Source: Arcobacter sp.
Lineage (GTDB): Bacteria; Acidobacteriota; Terriglobia; Bryobacterales; Bryobacteraceae
Direction of reading: 5' to 3'
Assembly: GCA_020723085.1 (NCBI GenBank)
Contig: DYJN01000008.1
Coordinates: 20,593-84,592 of the forward strand
DNA length: 64,000 bases
Under the pieces are notes generated by a model. The model saw only the letters and a program-made list of their open reading frames with translations. It was not told the origin of the DNA and made no database searches. Every line of letters begins with the position of its first letter. The stretch's first letter is position 1. Both the position numbers and the translations under genes were made by a program. Positions 37,801 to 46,138 of this stretch are shown in pieces.

Positions 37801-38299
37801 CCAGGTCTTCCATGGAGACCTCCTCGCCTTTGCGCAACGTGAGCGCCATCCGGCGGTAGGCGTCCGGGGGCCGCAAGCGCAGCAGCGCGCTGTCCAGCGG
37901 CGCCAGTACGATGGACGCGCGGCCGCGGGCGAGGCGGCACAGGGCGGCGGCGCGCTGCTCCTTGACGTCGTTGTGCGGCGAAAGCCCCTGGCCGGGCAGC
38001 ACGTCGTAAGCGGGCACGAGCAGCGGGCGAGGCGCCGCCGCGCCGTCGTCCAGAATGTCATGGAACGTGTCCAGCGCCTCCAGCCATGCCTCGGCATCGC
38101 GCGGCGATTCCGTGATCACGAGCAACGGCTGCTCCAGCGCATGCCACAGCAGCGCCGTGTAGAGAGCCTTGGCCGGCGGCGTCAAGCCGCTGAGGTACAC
38201 CCTCCCGGAGTCCCGCGTCGAGAGGAATCGCAGCAGCTTCTGGAAGGGCTGCGAGCGGGACAGCGATTGAAACAAATCGCGCACCGCCGGGTGCGTCAT
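34844..38299 (-). CDS. mfd: transcription-repair coupling factor
   Basis: Mfd (1151 residues) removes stalled RNA polymerase and recruits nucleotide excision repair. In order: UvrB-like N-terminal domains with LLVPAYDVLPGQGLSPH and the RGGIFDVFP motif; the polymerase-interacting domain at about residue 490 (LKPGDYVVHAQHGIGRF); superfamily II translocase with Walker A GDVGFGKTEVAMRAAF, DEEQRFG and TMSATPIPRTLHMAL; motif VI region QLRGRVGRSNRRAYAYLL; and the C-terminal D7 domain. Length is standard. Its start overlaps the hldC-like stop by four bases. Confidence 0.97.
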   Translation of the reverse strand: MTHPAVRDLFQSLSRSQPFQKLLRFLSTRDSGRVYLSGLTPPAKALYTALLWHALEQPLLVITESPRDAEAWLEALDTFHDILDDGAAAPRPLLVPAYDVLPGQGLSPHNDVKEQRAAALCRLARGRASIVLAPLDSALLRLRPPDAYRRMALTLRKGEEVSMEDLAAHLFSIGYQRREPVEMEGEFSIRGGIFDVFPAEAQRPVRIEFFGDSIESLRRFDPETQRSVLAVSEVTLLPLEEIPRQLQTGGSPAWQDEGGEPEGGWEFAALAAENPSASLEDFLPGAIMIYDEPESLRAASERLWKKLDALAPQAPAAPEQLFFHWGELAAHRPSRREVELRELLLETELPPEAASVEIRSQPGTAFRNNLRAAVDEARELVSQGWQVAFFAPTSGDLERMADVFSEYSLPFQIGEEDGGGASPYLAGRAFMAVESAGVYLLRGQLARGARLPEQRLALVGSRDLFEAAYDVQPARARSHAALFTPETLDLKPGDYVVHAQHGIGRFTGLKQIVTSGAAEDFMLVEYAGGDRLYVPLTRLDLIQKYRGAGEAAPSLDRLGGVTWARTKSRVKAKMRDMAGELLKLYAARKLAAGFAFSPDSAWQSEFEDAFEFAPTRDQLQAAAEIKRDMESPSPMDRLLCGDVGFGKTEVAMRAAFKALGDGKQVAVLAPTTVLALQHFETFRKRFAPFPVRVEMLSRFRTAREIKTVLADLAAGKVDILVGTHRLLSKDVVFADLGLLIVDEEQRFGVRHKERLKQIRQSVDVLTMSATPIPRTLHMALLGLRDMSVIETAPKDRLAVQTVVARFHPDLIRAAIEQEIGRGGQVYFIHNRVDSIWSRAAMLQELAPQARIAVGHGQMSEAELERVLLSFMRRESDVFVCTTIVENGLDIPLANTMIIENAQNYGLSELYQLRGRVGRSNRRAYAYLLVPDDGELTEVARKRLAALKEFSDLGSGFKIAALDLELRGAGNLLGGEQHGHIASVGYETYVKLLEETARELRGETVLPELHSALNLSLDLRIPLGYIADEQQRLRAYKRIADAGEPDKAAPLLEELADRYGPPPEPVRLLVEFSQLKSLAARCGIESIDRRAGAALIKFHPGAPIEPRRLMELVASTPQAQFTPAGVLRVPVPQNGAAGLLGFLRQLLESLRG

Positions 38300-38775
38300 G
38301 GCGAACTCCGCCGCGCCAGGGCCTGTTCCACCGTCGCCGTTGTCGAGTAGCCGGCCTCGAGCGGAAGCAACACGACCCGGCCGCCCGCGGCCTCCACCTC
38401 CTCCCGCCCGGCCACAAAGTGGCTCCAGTCGCTCCCTTTGACCAGAACATCCGGCAGCAGCGCGGCGATCAGTTCGCGCGGCGTGTCCTCTTCGAACAGC
38501 GTCACCGCGTCGACTGCTTCCAGCGCGCAGGCGAGCGCGGCGCGCTCGAGACCGGGAATCACCGGCCGCGCAGGACCCTTCATGCGCCGCACGCTCGAGT
38601 CGCTGTTGAGAGCGAGCACCAGCACATCGCCGAGCGCGCGCGCCCGCTCCAGCGTGCGGATGTGGCCCGGGTGCAGGATGTCGTAACAGCCGTTGGTGAA
38701 GACCACCGTGAGCCCCTCGCTGCGCCAGCGCCGGCGCACGGCGAGCAGATCCGGCCGGTTCAGCAGGACTCCCAT
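38296..38775 (-). CDS. hldC: D-glycero-beta-D-manno-heptose 1-phosphate adenylyltransferase (HldC/RfaE2-like)
   Basis: A 159-residue cytidylyltransferase-fold enzyme with the nucleotide motif FTNGCYDILHPGHIR, LVLALNSDSSVRRMKGP, and VDAVTLFEEDTP followed by LLPDVLVKGSDW, all as in the C-terminal half of HldE. It makes ADP-heptose. The matching kinase-like and isomerase-like genes lie ten kilobases away (25597-28029). Start ATG 38775 was chosen because MGVLLNRPDLL begins the fold; TACACT lies 17 bases upstream. Its stop is coupled to mfd by ATGA. Confidence 0.92.
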   Translation of the reverse strand: MGVLLNRPDLLAVRRRWRSEGLTVVFTNGCYDILHPGHIRTLERARALGDVLVLALNSDSSVRRMKGPARPVIPGLERAALACALEAVDAVTLFEEDTPRELIAALLPDVLVKGSDWSHFVAGREEVEAAGGRVVLLPLEAGYSTTATVEQALARRSSP

Positions 38776-38860
38776 CGAGAGTTTCTGATTCCAGTGTAGC
38801 GGGGCGCGCGGAGACGGCAAGGGCGCGGCAAGCGCCGCGCCCCCGTGCGATATGCCGGCC

Positions 38861-40132
38861 TCAGGCGTACCGGTAGCGGTCCGCTTTGTGATCCCAGAGG
38901 ACCTTCTTGCCTTCGCGGTAGCTCAGCACGCTCATGAAGCCGGGGATCGCCGCTTCATAGCCCGCCTGCGGCGGGGCGACCGGCTTTTCGATGCCGCGGA
39001 TCGAGTTGAACCAGTTGCGGATGTGCGCCTCCACCGCCAGATGGTCGTTGTTCGGAATGGTGATCGACAGCTCCTTGCGGGCTTTCACCTTGTCGGACAC
39101 GCCGGGATAGGACTCCGGATAGAAGTTCAGCGTCTGGCGGCTGATGACCTCGATCATGCCGTCGTTGCCGAGGAACTGTTCGCCGTAGCCGAAGCGCGCG
39201 TTGCCGAGATAGCAGGAGTAATTGATGTGGAAACGGCCGCGCGTGTAGTCCATCAGCACGCTCCAGGTGTCCGGCACGTCCCGGTCGTCGTTTTCGGTCC
39301 AGCGGTAGACGCCGCCGGTGGCGACGACGCTGTCCGGGATGCCCTTGCCCATGACGAACGCCGTGATGTCGGTCTGGTGCACCATCAGGTCGGTGGCGAT
39401 GCCGCTGGAATAGTCCCAATAGAGGCGCCACTGGAAGTAGCGCGGCTTGCTGAACTCGCGCGCCGGGGCGGGGCCGAGGAACCGCTTCCAGTCGGTGTTT
39501 TCCGGCGTTGCGTCCTGAGGGATGGAATAGCGCCAGGCGGCTGCGCCGTTGGGCAGCGCGTTGCGGTACCAGAAGGCGCGCACGTAATGGCAGTCGCCGA
39601 TGAGGCCCTGCGCGATCATGGTCTTCGCCATCTGGTAAAGGCTGTTGGAGCGGTTCTGCGTGCCCACCTGAACGACGCTCTTGCTCTTCGACACGGCCTT
39701 CATGATCTCCTGGCATTCTTCAATCGTGTGCGCCAGCGGCTTCTCGACGTAGACGTGCTTGCCCGCGGCCAGGGCGTCGAGCAGCATGCGGTGGTGCAGG
39801 TGCTCGGGCGTGGCGATGATCACCGCGTCGATGGCCTTGTCGGCGAGCAGTTCGCGGTAGTCGACGTAGCCCCGCGGCGACTTGCCGCTGCGCGTGGCGA
39901 CGACGTCCTTGCCCTTGGCCAGATTGCCGGCAAAGGTGTCGCAGACGGCGTCGACGGTGAAGCGGCCCTTGCTGCCTTCAAAGCTGCGCTCGACGAGATA
40001 GCGCCCGCGTCCGCCGGCGCCGATGACGCCCATGTGGATCACGTCATTGGCCCCAAGGGCGGGCAGCACGGCTGGCGCCGCGAGCACTGCCGCCTTGCGG
40101 GTGAAGCTTCGTCGGGAGAGTTCCTGGCTCAT
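38861..40132 (-). CDS. Tat-exported Gfo/Idh/MocA family oxidoreductase
   Basis: A 423-residue predicted NAD(P)-dependent dehydrogenase. It has a twin-arginine signal (SRRSFTRKAAVLAAPAVLPA), the Rossmann motif MGVIGAGGRGRYL, and VYVEKPLAHTIEE with the conserved EKP; NRSNSLYQ and WDYSSGIATDLMVHQTD fit the substrate domain. Start ATG 40132 has AGGAAGGAA ahead. It is a paralogue of the proteins at 4249 and 56769. The substrate is unknown. It is divergent from the glycosyltransferase gene at 40212. Confidence 0.88.
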   Translation of the reverse strand: MSQELSRRSFTRKAAVLAAPAVLPALGANDVIHMGVIGAGGRGRYLVERSFEGSKGRFTVDAVCDTFAGNLAKGKDVVATRSGKSPRGYVDYRELLADKAIDAVIIATPEHLHHRMLLDALAAGKHVYVEKPLAHTIEECQEIMKAVSKSKSVVQVGTQNRSNSLYQMAKTMIAQGLIGDCHYVRAFWYRNALPNGAAAWRYSIPQDATPENTDWKRFLGPAPAREFSKPRYFQWRLYWDYSSGIATDLMVHQTDITAFVMGKGIPDSVVATGGVYRWTENDDRDVPDTWSVLMDYTRGRFHINYSCYLGNARFGYGEQFLGNDGMIEVISRQTLNFYPESYPGVSDKVKARKELSITIPNNDHLAVEAHIRNWFNSIRGIEKPVAPPQAGYEAAIPGFMSVLSYREGKKVLWDHKADRYRYA

Positions 40133-40211
40133 GGGACGTTCCTTCCTCTTCGGAGTATGATTACCGAAACTCCAGCATACCTGAAGCCTTCCGGATAGGG
40201 GGAATTGTACG

Positions 40212-41465
40212 ATGAGAAACGATGTCCGCGTCCGGCAGGCCCCGGTGATGATCCCGCCCCCCGGAATTCTCAGCCTTTCCAGCGTCTTCCCGCGCCCCGG
40301 CGAGCCGCGTTTCGGGCTCTTCGTGGCAAGGCGGCTGGAGCACCTGGCGAGGCTCGCGCCGGTGGAAGTGGTTGTACCCGTGCCGTGGATCGAGACATCC
40401 GGCCCGCGTCCGCGCATGCCCCGTCTGGGCGGCGAGCCTGCGGTTGCACAGGGCGCGTTGACGGTCCATTACCGCCGCTGGCTCTACCCGCCGGGGCTGG
40501 GCGTCTGGCATCCGGCGTGGATGGCGGCGCAGCTCGCGCCATTCCTCCGGCGGCTGCGAAAGCGCTTCGCCTTCGATGTGATCGACGCGCATTTCGGATA
40601 TCCCGAGGGCGCCGCAGCGCTGCGCCTGGCCCGGCGCCTGGGCGTTCCCTTTACGGTGACGCTGCGGGGCGTCGAGCTGATCCACGCCCGGAGCCCGCGC
40701 CGCCGCGCGCAGATGGCGGAGGCATTCCCTCATGCGGCAGCCGTCATTGCGGTCTCCTCCGAATTGCGCGATCTGGCGGTCTCGCTCGGCGCCGATCCCG
40801 GCCGCGCCGCAGTGATCGGCAACGGCGTCGACACCGGCGTCTTCTACCCGCGGCCGCGCGAGGAGGCGAGGCGGCGTCTGCAGATGGATCCCTCACGGCT
40901 GCACATCCTCTCGGCTGGGTGGCTGGTCCTCGAGAAGGGCCATCACCGGATCGCCGCGCTGCTTCCGCGCCTGCATGCCGCCGGGCTGCGCGCCGATCTC
41001 TGGATTGTGGGAGAGGCGGGACGGGGCGCGGACGCAAGGCCCGAGATCGCGAGGATCGTCGACAGGCACGGCCTTCAACAGCATGTCCATCTGCCGGGCG
41101 CGGTGGCGCCGGAAATTCTGGCCGAATACATGTCTGCCTGCGACCTTTTCTGCCTGGCCTCGGAGCGGGAGGGGTGGCCCAACGTGATTCAGGAAGCGCT
41201 GGCCTGCGGTGCGCCGGTGGTCGCCGCTCGTGCCGGCGCCGTCGCAGATCTCATTCCTTCCGAGGAATTCGGCCTCGTCGTTCCGCCCGGCCGCGACGAG
41301 GCCTTGCTGTCTGCCCTCGACCAGGCATTGCGGCGCAGCTTTGACCGCGCCAGGATCGCCCGCCACGGCGGCTCGCGCTCCTGGGCTCAGGTGGCGGCGG
41401 AGGCGATGGAGGTCCTCCGTGGCGCGGTTCAGGAGCGGCGCCCGGGCAAAGGAGGAAATTCGTGA
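40212..41465 (+). CDS. family 4-type glycosyltransferase
   Basis: A 417-residue GT-B transferase. The N-terminal acceptor domain opens with SSVFPRPGEPRFGLFVARR, a pattern I associate with exopolysaccharide glycosyltransferases. The donor domain has VIGNGVDTGVFYPRP, ILSAGWLVLEKGHHR and the E-x7-E retaining motif in SEREGWPNVIQEALACG. It likely adds a sugar to a lipid-linked surface polysaccharide in the cytoplasm. GGGGGAAT precedes the ATG. It overlaps the epimerase gene by four bases. Confidence 0.88.
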   Translation: MRNDVRVRQAPVMIPPPGILSLSSVFPRPGEPRFGLFVARRLEHLARLAPVEVVVPVPWIETSGPRPRMPRLGGEPAVAQGALTVHYRRWLYPPGLGVWHPAWMAAQLAPFLRRLRKRFAFDVIDAHFGYPEGAAALRLARRLGVPFTVTLRGVELIHARSPRRRAQMAEAFPHAAAVIAVSSELRDLAVSLGADPGRAAVIGNGVDTGVFYPRPREEARRRLQMDPSRLHILSAGWLVLEKGHHRIAALLPRLHAAGLRADLWIVGEAGRGADARPEIARIVDRHGLQQHVHLPGAVAPEILAEYMSACDLFCLASEREGWPNVIQEALACGAPVVAARAGAVADLIPSEEFGLVVPPGRDEALLSALDQALRRSFDRARIARHGGSRSWAQVAAEAMEVLRGAVQERRPGKGGNS

Positions 41466-42439
41466 CCCTGGATCTGCACCGTGCCGCCGGCCGGGTGCTT
41501 TTGACCGGCGGCGCCGGTTTCATCGGCTCGCATCTCGCCGAAGCGCTTCTGCGCGGCGGCTGCCGGCTGCTGGTTCTCGACGATCTGAATGACTATTACG
41601 ATCCTGCGCTGAAACGGGCCAACCTGGAAGCGGTGCGCCGGGCAGGGCCGTTTGAGTTCGTGCAGGGCGACATTTGCGATGCGCCGCTCGTCGATGAGCT
41701 GTTCGCGCGGTTCCGCCCCGAAGCGGCCGTTCATCTGGCGGCCCGAGCCGGGGTGCGGCCGTCGCTTGAACAGCCCGCGCTCTATCAGCGTGTCAATGTG
41801 GAGGGAACGGCCGTGCTGCTGGAAGCGGCGCGGCGGCATGGCGCGGAGCGCTTCGTCTTCGCCTCGTCAAGCTCCGTTTACGGCGCGGCGAGCCGCGTGC
41901 CTTTCTCCGAAGACGATCCCGTGCGCGCGCCGATATCGCCGTACGCTGCTTCGAAGATCGCCGGCGAGGCATTGTGCCACGTGTATTCACACCTGTACGG
42001 CATGCGCATCGTCTGCCTGCGGTTTTTCACGGTGTACGGGCCCCGGCAGCGGCCCGACCTGGCGATCCGCAAGTTCGCCGAATCCATTGCCGCCGGACGC
42101 CCGATCCCGGTTTTCGGCGACGGCTCGACCGGGCGCGATTACACCTACATCGACGACATCGTGGCGGGCATCCTGGCGGCGATGGAACACGAGACCGCGT
42201 TCGAGGTGTTCAATCTCGGCAATTCCAGCCCCGTGCTCCTGCGCGAGATGATCGCCACGCTCGAGCGCGTGCTGGGCAGGCAGGCCATCATCGACCGCCT
42301 GCCCCTCCAGCCCGGCGACGTGCCCATCACTTACGCCGATATCTCGAAAGCGAAGCGGATGCTGGGATGGACGCCACGCACGCCCCTCGAGACCGGGATC
42401 CGCCGCATGGCGCAATGGCTCGGGCTGGCAACTCAATGA
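41462..42439 (+). CDS. NAD-dependent UDP-sugar epimerase
   Basis: A 325-residue extended short-chain dehydrogenase: TGGAGFIGSH for NAD, the active-site Ser/Thr region FASSSSVYG and catalytic Tyr-Lys in SPYAASKIAGE. DDLNDYYDPALKRANL is typical of UDP-glucuronate 4-epimerases, so it may supply UDP-galacturonate or a related sugar. The start is GTG 41462 behind a strong AAAGGAGG. It is translationally coupled to the upstream glycosyltransferase, which presumably uses its product. Confidence 0.88.
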   Translation: MTLDLHRAAGRVLLTGGAGFIGSHLAEALLRGGCRLLVLDDLNDYYDPALKRANLEAVRRAGPFEFVQGDICDAPLVDELFARFRPEAAVHLAARAGVRPSLEQPALYQRVNVEGTAVLLEAARRHGAERFVFASSSSVYGAASRVPFSEDDPVRAPISPYAASKIAGEALCHVYSHLYGMRIVCLRFFTVYGPRQRPDLAIRKFAESIAAGRPIPVFGDGSTGRDYTYIDDIVAGILAAMEHETAFEVFNLGNSSPVLLREMIATLERVLGRQAIIDRLPLQPGDVPITYADISKAKRMLGWTPRTPLETGIRRMAQWLGLATQ

Positions 42440-42623
42440 GCTGCGCCGGGCTCACGGCCTGGGGCCGGAAAGTCGCGCCCGCCGCCGCTCTCCGCGGGGA
42501 GGATGCGCCTGCGCCTGGAAACGAGGGAGCCGGGAGAAAGAGCGGGAGCGTCAGGCCTCTTTCTGTGCGAGAATCATGGAACTGCGCCACTGCGCTGCAG
42601 GCGCCTGAGAAGCGACCGGGCAT

Positions 42624-44099
42624 ATGAGAATTCAGCCGGCCGTCTTTCTGGACGGCCATAGCAATCTGCTCAAACAGCCGGCCGCCTGGCTGCCGTGGCT
42701 GCTGCTGTTCGTTTGGTGGGCTGGTCTGCGCGTGGTTTTCTTCACCGGTTTCGTCGGCTCCGACGATTTCTTCCATCTCCGATATGCCGTCCAATGGGAC
42801 GCACCGCCCGTGAATCACTGGGAAGCGAGGCTGGCGTTCAACGCCATCCTACGGGCTGCGATCCGGCTTCTGGGATACCAGGAATGGGTTTGCGCGCTGC
42901 CATCGCTAGCCGGCAGTCTCCTGCTGGTGACTGCCGCGATCCGGGGGGCGTATCTGGCGGGCGGGCGGCGAAGCGCTTTTCTGGCGGGGTGGATCGCGGC
43001 CTCGATGCCGCTCGACGTGATTCTGTCTACGATGCCGATCGCCTCGCCGCTTTCATCGGGCGCCGCGGGCTGGTTTTTTGTGGAGCTGTTGGGCGGCAGA
43101 TGGATTCTGGCTGCCCTGATCGGCGGGGTTGCCGCGGCCCTGCATCCTGTCAATATCCATTTCGTGTTGATGGCTGCGGTCGTGACGGCGGCCCTGGAGA
43201 GGCAGATCCGCCCACTGGCGGCGGCGGCGGTGGCCTTATGCGTATATCTCCTGCTGGATCTCGGAATCAACGCGCTCTCCTGGGGGGACCCGTTTCAGAG
43301 CTTTCGAATCCTCTCCCGGGTGGACTATTCGGACCCTTATTACCCTGCCTGGACCGCTGCGTGGTTCGTGTATCCCTTCCGGTCGTTCGTGTTCTCGAAG
43401 GAACTCGGAGTCGCAGCCCTGCTGTCCTGCTGTGCGCCGTTTCTCCGCCCCGCTGGCCGCAAGTGGACGCTCCTGTGCGCCGCCACAGTGGCGGCATTCT
43501 GGCTGTGGGTCGGATTCGGCAGTGTGAAGCCCACGGAATATGAGCCCTTCTGGCGGCTGATGAGGTTTCACTATCCGCTGATTGTCCCCATCAGCATGGC
43601 CCTGGCGGCTGCGCTTCCGGGGCTGCGCGCCGGAGGCGCCATCCCGGCGGCCATCCTCAGCGTGCTGCATGTTTTACTACTGGCCGGTTCCGGTTCATTC
43701 GGCGAATCCGTGGAAATTTCCAGGCGGTTCCTCGCGGAGGTGCGGAGCCGGCCTGACCGCGCATTCCTCACCGATCTCCGGACCGAGCGGGAGATGATCG
43801 GGCTGAACCGGTTTCAGCCGATCGGCAACCTGCGGTCATGGCCGCAGGTGTGCCGGAGCGGGGAGGCGTCAGGGGAGTGGCTGCTCGCGGAGAACTCCCT
43901 GAATCTGGCCAATTATGGGGCTTCCTTCAGGCCAAAGCCCGTCTGGACTCCCGCGGGACGCCCTCTGATGGTGCTCGAAGCTGTCCCAAGAAGGGCGTTC
44001 GCCTGGGCGCCGCGTTCCTGGGTGTTGCGATATCCGTTCCTGCTCCGCAGGCCAGAGGCGCGGCTGCTGCCCGTCACGGTTTCAGGCTGCCGGGACTGA
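42624..44099 (+). CDS. polytopic membrane protein, GT-C (PMT/ArnT-like) glycosyltransferase
   Basis: A 491-residue protein with about ten membrane helices and a soluble C-terminus. The first periplasmic loop has GSDDFFHLRYA, with the acidic pair where PMT/ArnT-type transferases place the catalytic Asp. The rest follows the GT-C pattern of alternating helices with few charges, ending with a hydrophilic tail of about 110 residues. It may transfer a sugar from a polyprenyl carrier to a glycan, lipid or protein. No ribosome site is obvious before the ATG. It follows the epimerase by 184 bases and converges on the amidotransferase gene. Confidence 0.72.
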   Translation: MRIQPAVFLDGHSNLLKQPAAWLPWLLLFVWWAGLRVVFFTGFVGSDDFFHLRYAVQWDAPPVNHWEARLAFNAILRAAIRLLGYQEWVCALPSLAGSLLLVTAAIRGAYLAGGRRSAFLAGWIAASMPLDVILSTMPIASPLSSGAAGWFFVELLGGRWILAALIGGVAAALHPVNIHFVLMAAVVTAALERQIRPLAAAAVALCVYLLLDLGINALSWGDPFQSFRILSRVDYSDPYYPAWTAAWFVYPFRSFVFSKELGVAALLSCCAPFLRPAGRKWTLLCAATVAAFWLWVGFGSVKPTEYEPFWRLMRFHYPLIVPISMALAAALPGLRAGGAIPAAILSVLHVLLLAGSGSFGESVEISRRFLAEVRSRPDRAFLTDLRTEREMIGLNRFQPIGNLRSWPQVCRSGEASGEWLLAENSLNLANYGASFRPKPVWTPAGRPLMVLEAVPRRAFAWAPRSWVLRYPFLLRRPEARLLPVTVSGCRD

Positions 44100-44185
44100 G
44101 CCGGCGGCGCCGGGGAGTTCAAGAGGCCATCCGGCGGTACGCTGCCGCCTCCGGTCCCGCGGCATCGCCTTCCAGTCCTTCGCCG

Positions 44186-46066
44186 TCAGAGCCCGCCCCA
44201 ACGGCGGACCCACAATTGCAGCACCAGCAGGTTCCACAGCCACCGGTCGCGGTTGCGGGCGCCTGAAACATGCTGTTCGAACAGGAGTGCCGCCTGCTGC
44301 CGGTCGATCAGGCCGGCATCGGGGCCTTCGAGCACCTCCCGCTCGAACAGAGGGCGCAATTCTCCGCGGAACCACTCTTTCAGCGGCATGACAAATCCCA
44401 TTTTCGGACGCCAGAGAATATCAGCGGGAACCAGCGGCTCGACGGTCTTTTTGAAGATGTATTTCCCATTCGCAGCCGTCGCTTTCCATTCCGCGGGGAG
44501 GCTGGCGGCCAGCTCCGCCAAACGGTGGTCCAGCCAGGGAGACCGGCCTTCCAGCGACCACGCCATGGTGGCGCGGTCGGCTTTCACCAGGATGTCGCCG
44601 GGCAGGTAGGTCTCGATGTCCACGGCTTGCAACTGCGCGAGCGGAGGCAGTTCGCGGTAGGGCAGGAAGCGTTCCGTGTAGCCGGCGCGGGGGTCGTATC
44701 CGCCGAGGGCGGCGCGCAGGTCCGCCGACAGCGTGCCGGCCAGCTCGCGGCCGCGGAACGCCGTCATCGAGTTGTAGTAGGCGCCGGCCAGTTCGTGGCC
44801 CAGATTCGTGAGAATGGTTTTGGCGCGGAATACTTGGGGTAAATAATCGAATTTCGGGTAAATTTTTCCGGCAAACCGGAAGAAAGACCGGCGGAACCAC
44901 TGCGGGAATTTCCGCCGGATGCGCTCTTCGACGAGCGCATGGCGGTAGCGCCGGTAGCCGGCGAAGACCTCGTCGGCGCCGTCGCCTGACAGCGCCACGG
45001 TGACGAACTGCCGCGTCATGCGCGCAAGGTACAGCATCGGGATGGCGGAAGCGTCGCCGAAGGGCTCGTCAAAATGATCCACCAGAACGCCGAGCATCTC
45101 ACCGATCTGCGGGCGCACGGTCTGTTCCTGGTGGTCGGTCTGGTAGCGTTCAGCCACCATTCGCGCGTAGCGGGTTTCGTCGTAATCGTATTCGCTGAAA
45201 CCGATGGAGAATGTGCGCACGCGCCCCGGCGCATGCCGCGCCATATAGGCGACTGCGGCGCTGGAATCGACGCCGCCGCTCAGGAAAGCCCCAAGCGGCA
45301 CGTCGCTGACCAGGCGGAGGCGGACGGCATCGGAGGCGAGCCGGTCGATCGCCGCGACGGCATCCTCCCAGTCGCGGCGGCAGCCGCCGAACTCCAACCG
45401 CCAGTAGCGGCGCTCTTCCAACCGGCTTCCGGAGACCAGCAGCGAGCATCCCGCGGGCAGTTTGCGGATCGAGCGGAAAATCGAGCGGGGCTCGGGAACG
45501 TATCCGAAGGCGAGGAAATCGGCCACGCTTGAGGGCTCGACGGTCCGGTCCACGCCCGGCAGCGCCAGCAGCGCCTTGGCTTCGCTGGCGAACGCGAAGC
45601 GGCAGGGACCGTGGTCCAGAAGGTAGTACAACGGCTTCTTGCCGAAGCGGTCCCGCGCCAGGAACAGTTCACCCTTGCGGCGGTCCCAGATGGCGAAGGC
45701 AAACATGCCGTTTAGACGATCCGTCATCGCCCCGCCGTACTGCTCGTAAAGATGCAGCAGGACCTCGGTGTCGCTGCGCGTGCGGAACCGATGGCCCAGG
45801 CGCTCGAGTTCCGGGCGAAGTTCGAGGAAGTTATAGACCTCGCCGTTGAACACGATCACCAGCGAGCCGTCCTCATTGGCCATCGGCTGCGCACCCGTCT
45901 CCAGGTCGATGATGCTCAGGCGGCGGTGGCCGAGGGCGAGGCCGTTCTCGACAAAGTAGCCCTCACCATCCGGACCGCGGTGGGCGAGGCTCGCCCCCAT
46001 GCTGCGAATCCAGCTTTCTTCGGCGCGCAGGCCGCTGCGCGTCAGGAATCCGGCGATGCCGCACAT
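44186..46066 (-). CDS. asparagine-synthase-like amidotransferase, exosortase A-associated
   Basis: A 626-residue glutamine-dependent amidotransferase. Cys2 is the glutaminase nucleophile (MCGIAGF), with HRGPDG and FNGEVYN in the Ntn domain. The synthetase domain has the ATP motif LSGGVDSSAAVAYM and SGDGADEVFAGYRRY. Such proteins form a branch regularly linked to XrtA/PEP-CTERM exopolysaccharide loci, where they may amidate uronic acids; the epimerase at 41462 could provide such an acid. TACAAT on the minus strand (46095-46090) lies 23 bases before the start. Confidence 0.9.
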   Translation of the reverse strand: MCGIAGFLTRSGLRAEESWIRSMGASLAHRGPDGEGYFVENGLALGHRRLSIIDLETGAQPMANEDGSLVIVFNGEVYNFLELRPELERLGHRFRTRSDTEVLLHLYEQYGGAMTDRLNGMFAFAIWDRRKGELFLARDRFGKKPLYYLLDHGPCRFAFASEAKALLALPGVDRTVEPSSVADFLAFGYVPEPRSIFRSIRKLPAGCSLLVSGSRLEERRYWRLEFGGCRRDWEDAVAAIDRLASDAVRLRLVSDVPLGAFLSGGVDSSAAVAYMARHAPGRVRTFSIGFSEYDYDETRYARMVAERYQTDHQEQTVRPQIGEMLGVLVDHFDEPFGDASAIPMLYLARMTRQFVTVALSGDGADEVFAGYRRYRHALVEERIRRKFPQWFRRSFFRFAGKIYPKFDYLPQVFRAKTILTNLGHELAGAYYNSMTAFRGRELAGTLSADLRAALGGYDPRAGYTERFLPYRELPPLAQLQAVDIETYLPGDILVKADRATMAWSLEGRSPWLDHRLAELAASLPAEWKATAANGKYIFKKTVEPLVPADILWRPKMGFVMPLKEWFRGELRPLFEREVLEGPDAGLIDRQQAALLFEQHVSGARNRDRWLWNLLVLQLWVRRWGGL

Positions 46067-46089
46067 ACGAGGGTGGCGGTGGTCTCCTC

Positions 46090-46095
46090 ATTGTA
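46090..46095 (-). promoter_or_regulatory. -10-like TACAAT before the amidotransferase gene
   Basis: TACAAT on the minus strand, 23 bases upstream of ATG 46066, in the short gap between divergent genes. It is the same hexamer seen before serS, the Rrf2 gene, the HAD gene and the amidase gene. No clear -35 is present. Confidence 0.4.
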
Positions 46096-46138
46096 CCCGC
46101 GCATGCCGGGGCGGCATGGTTCCCGCTATCATGAATGC

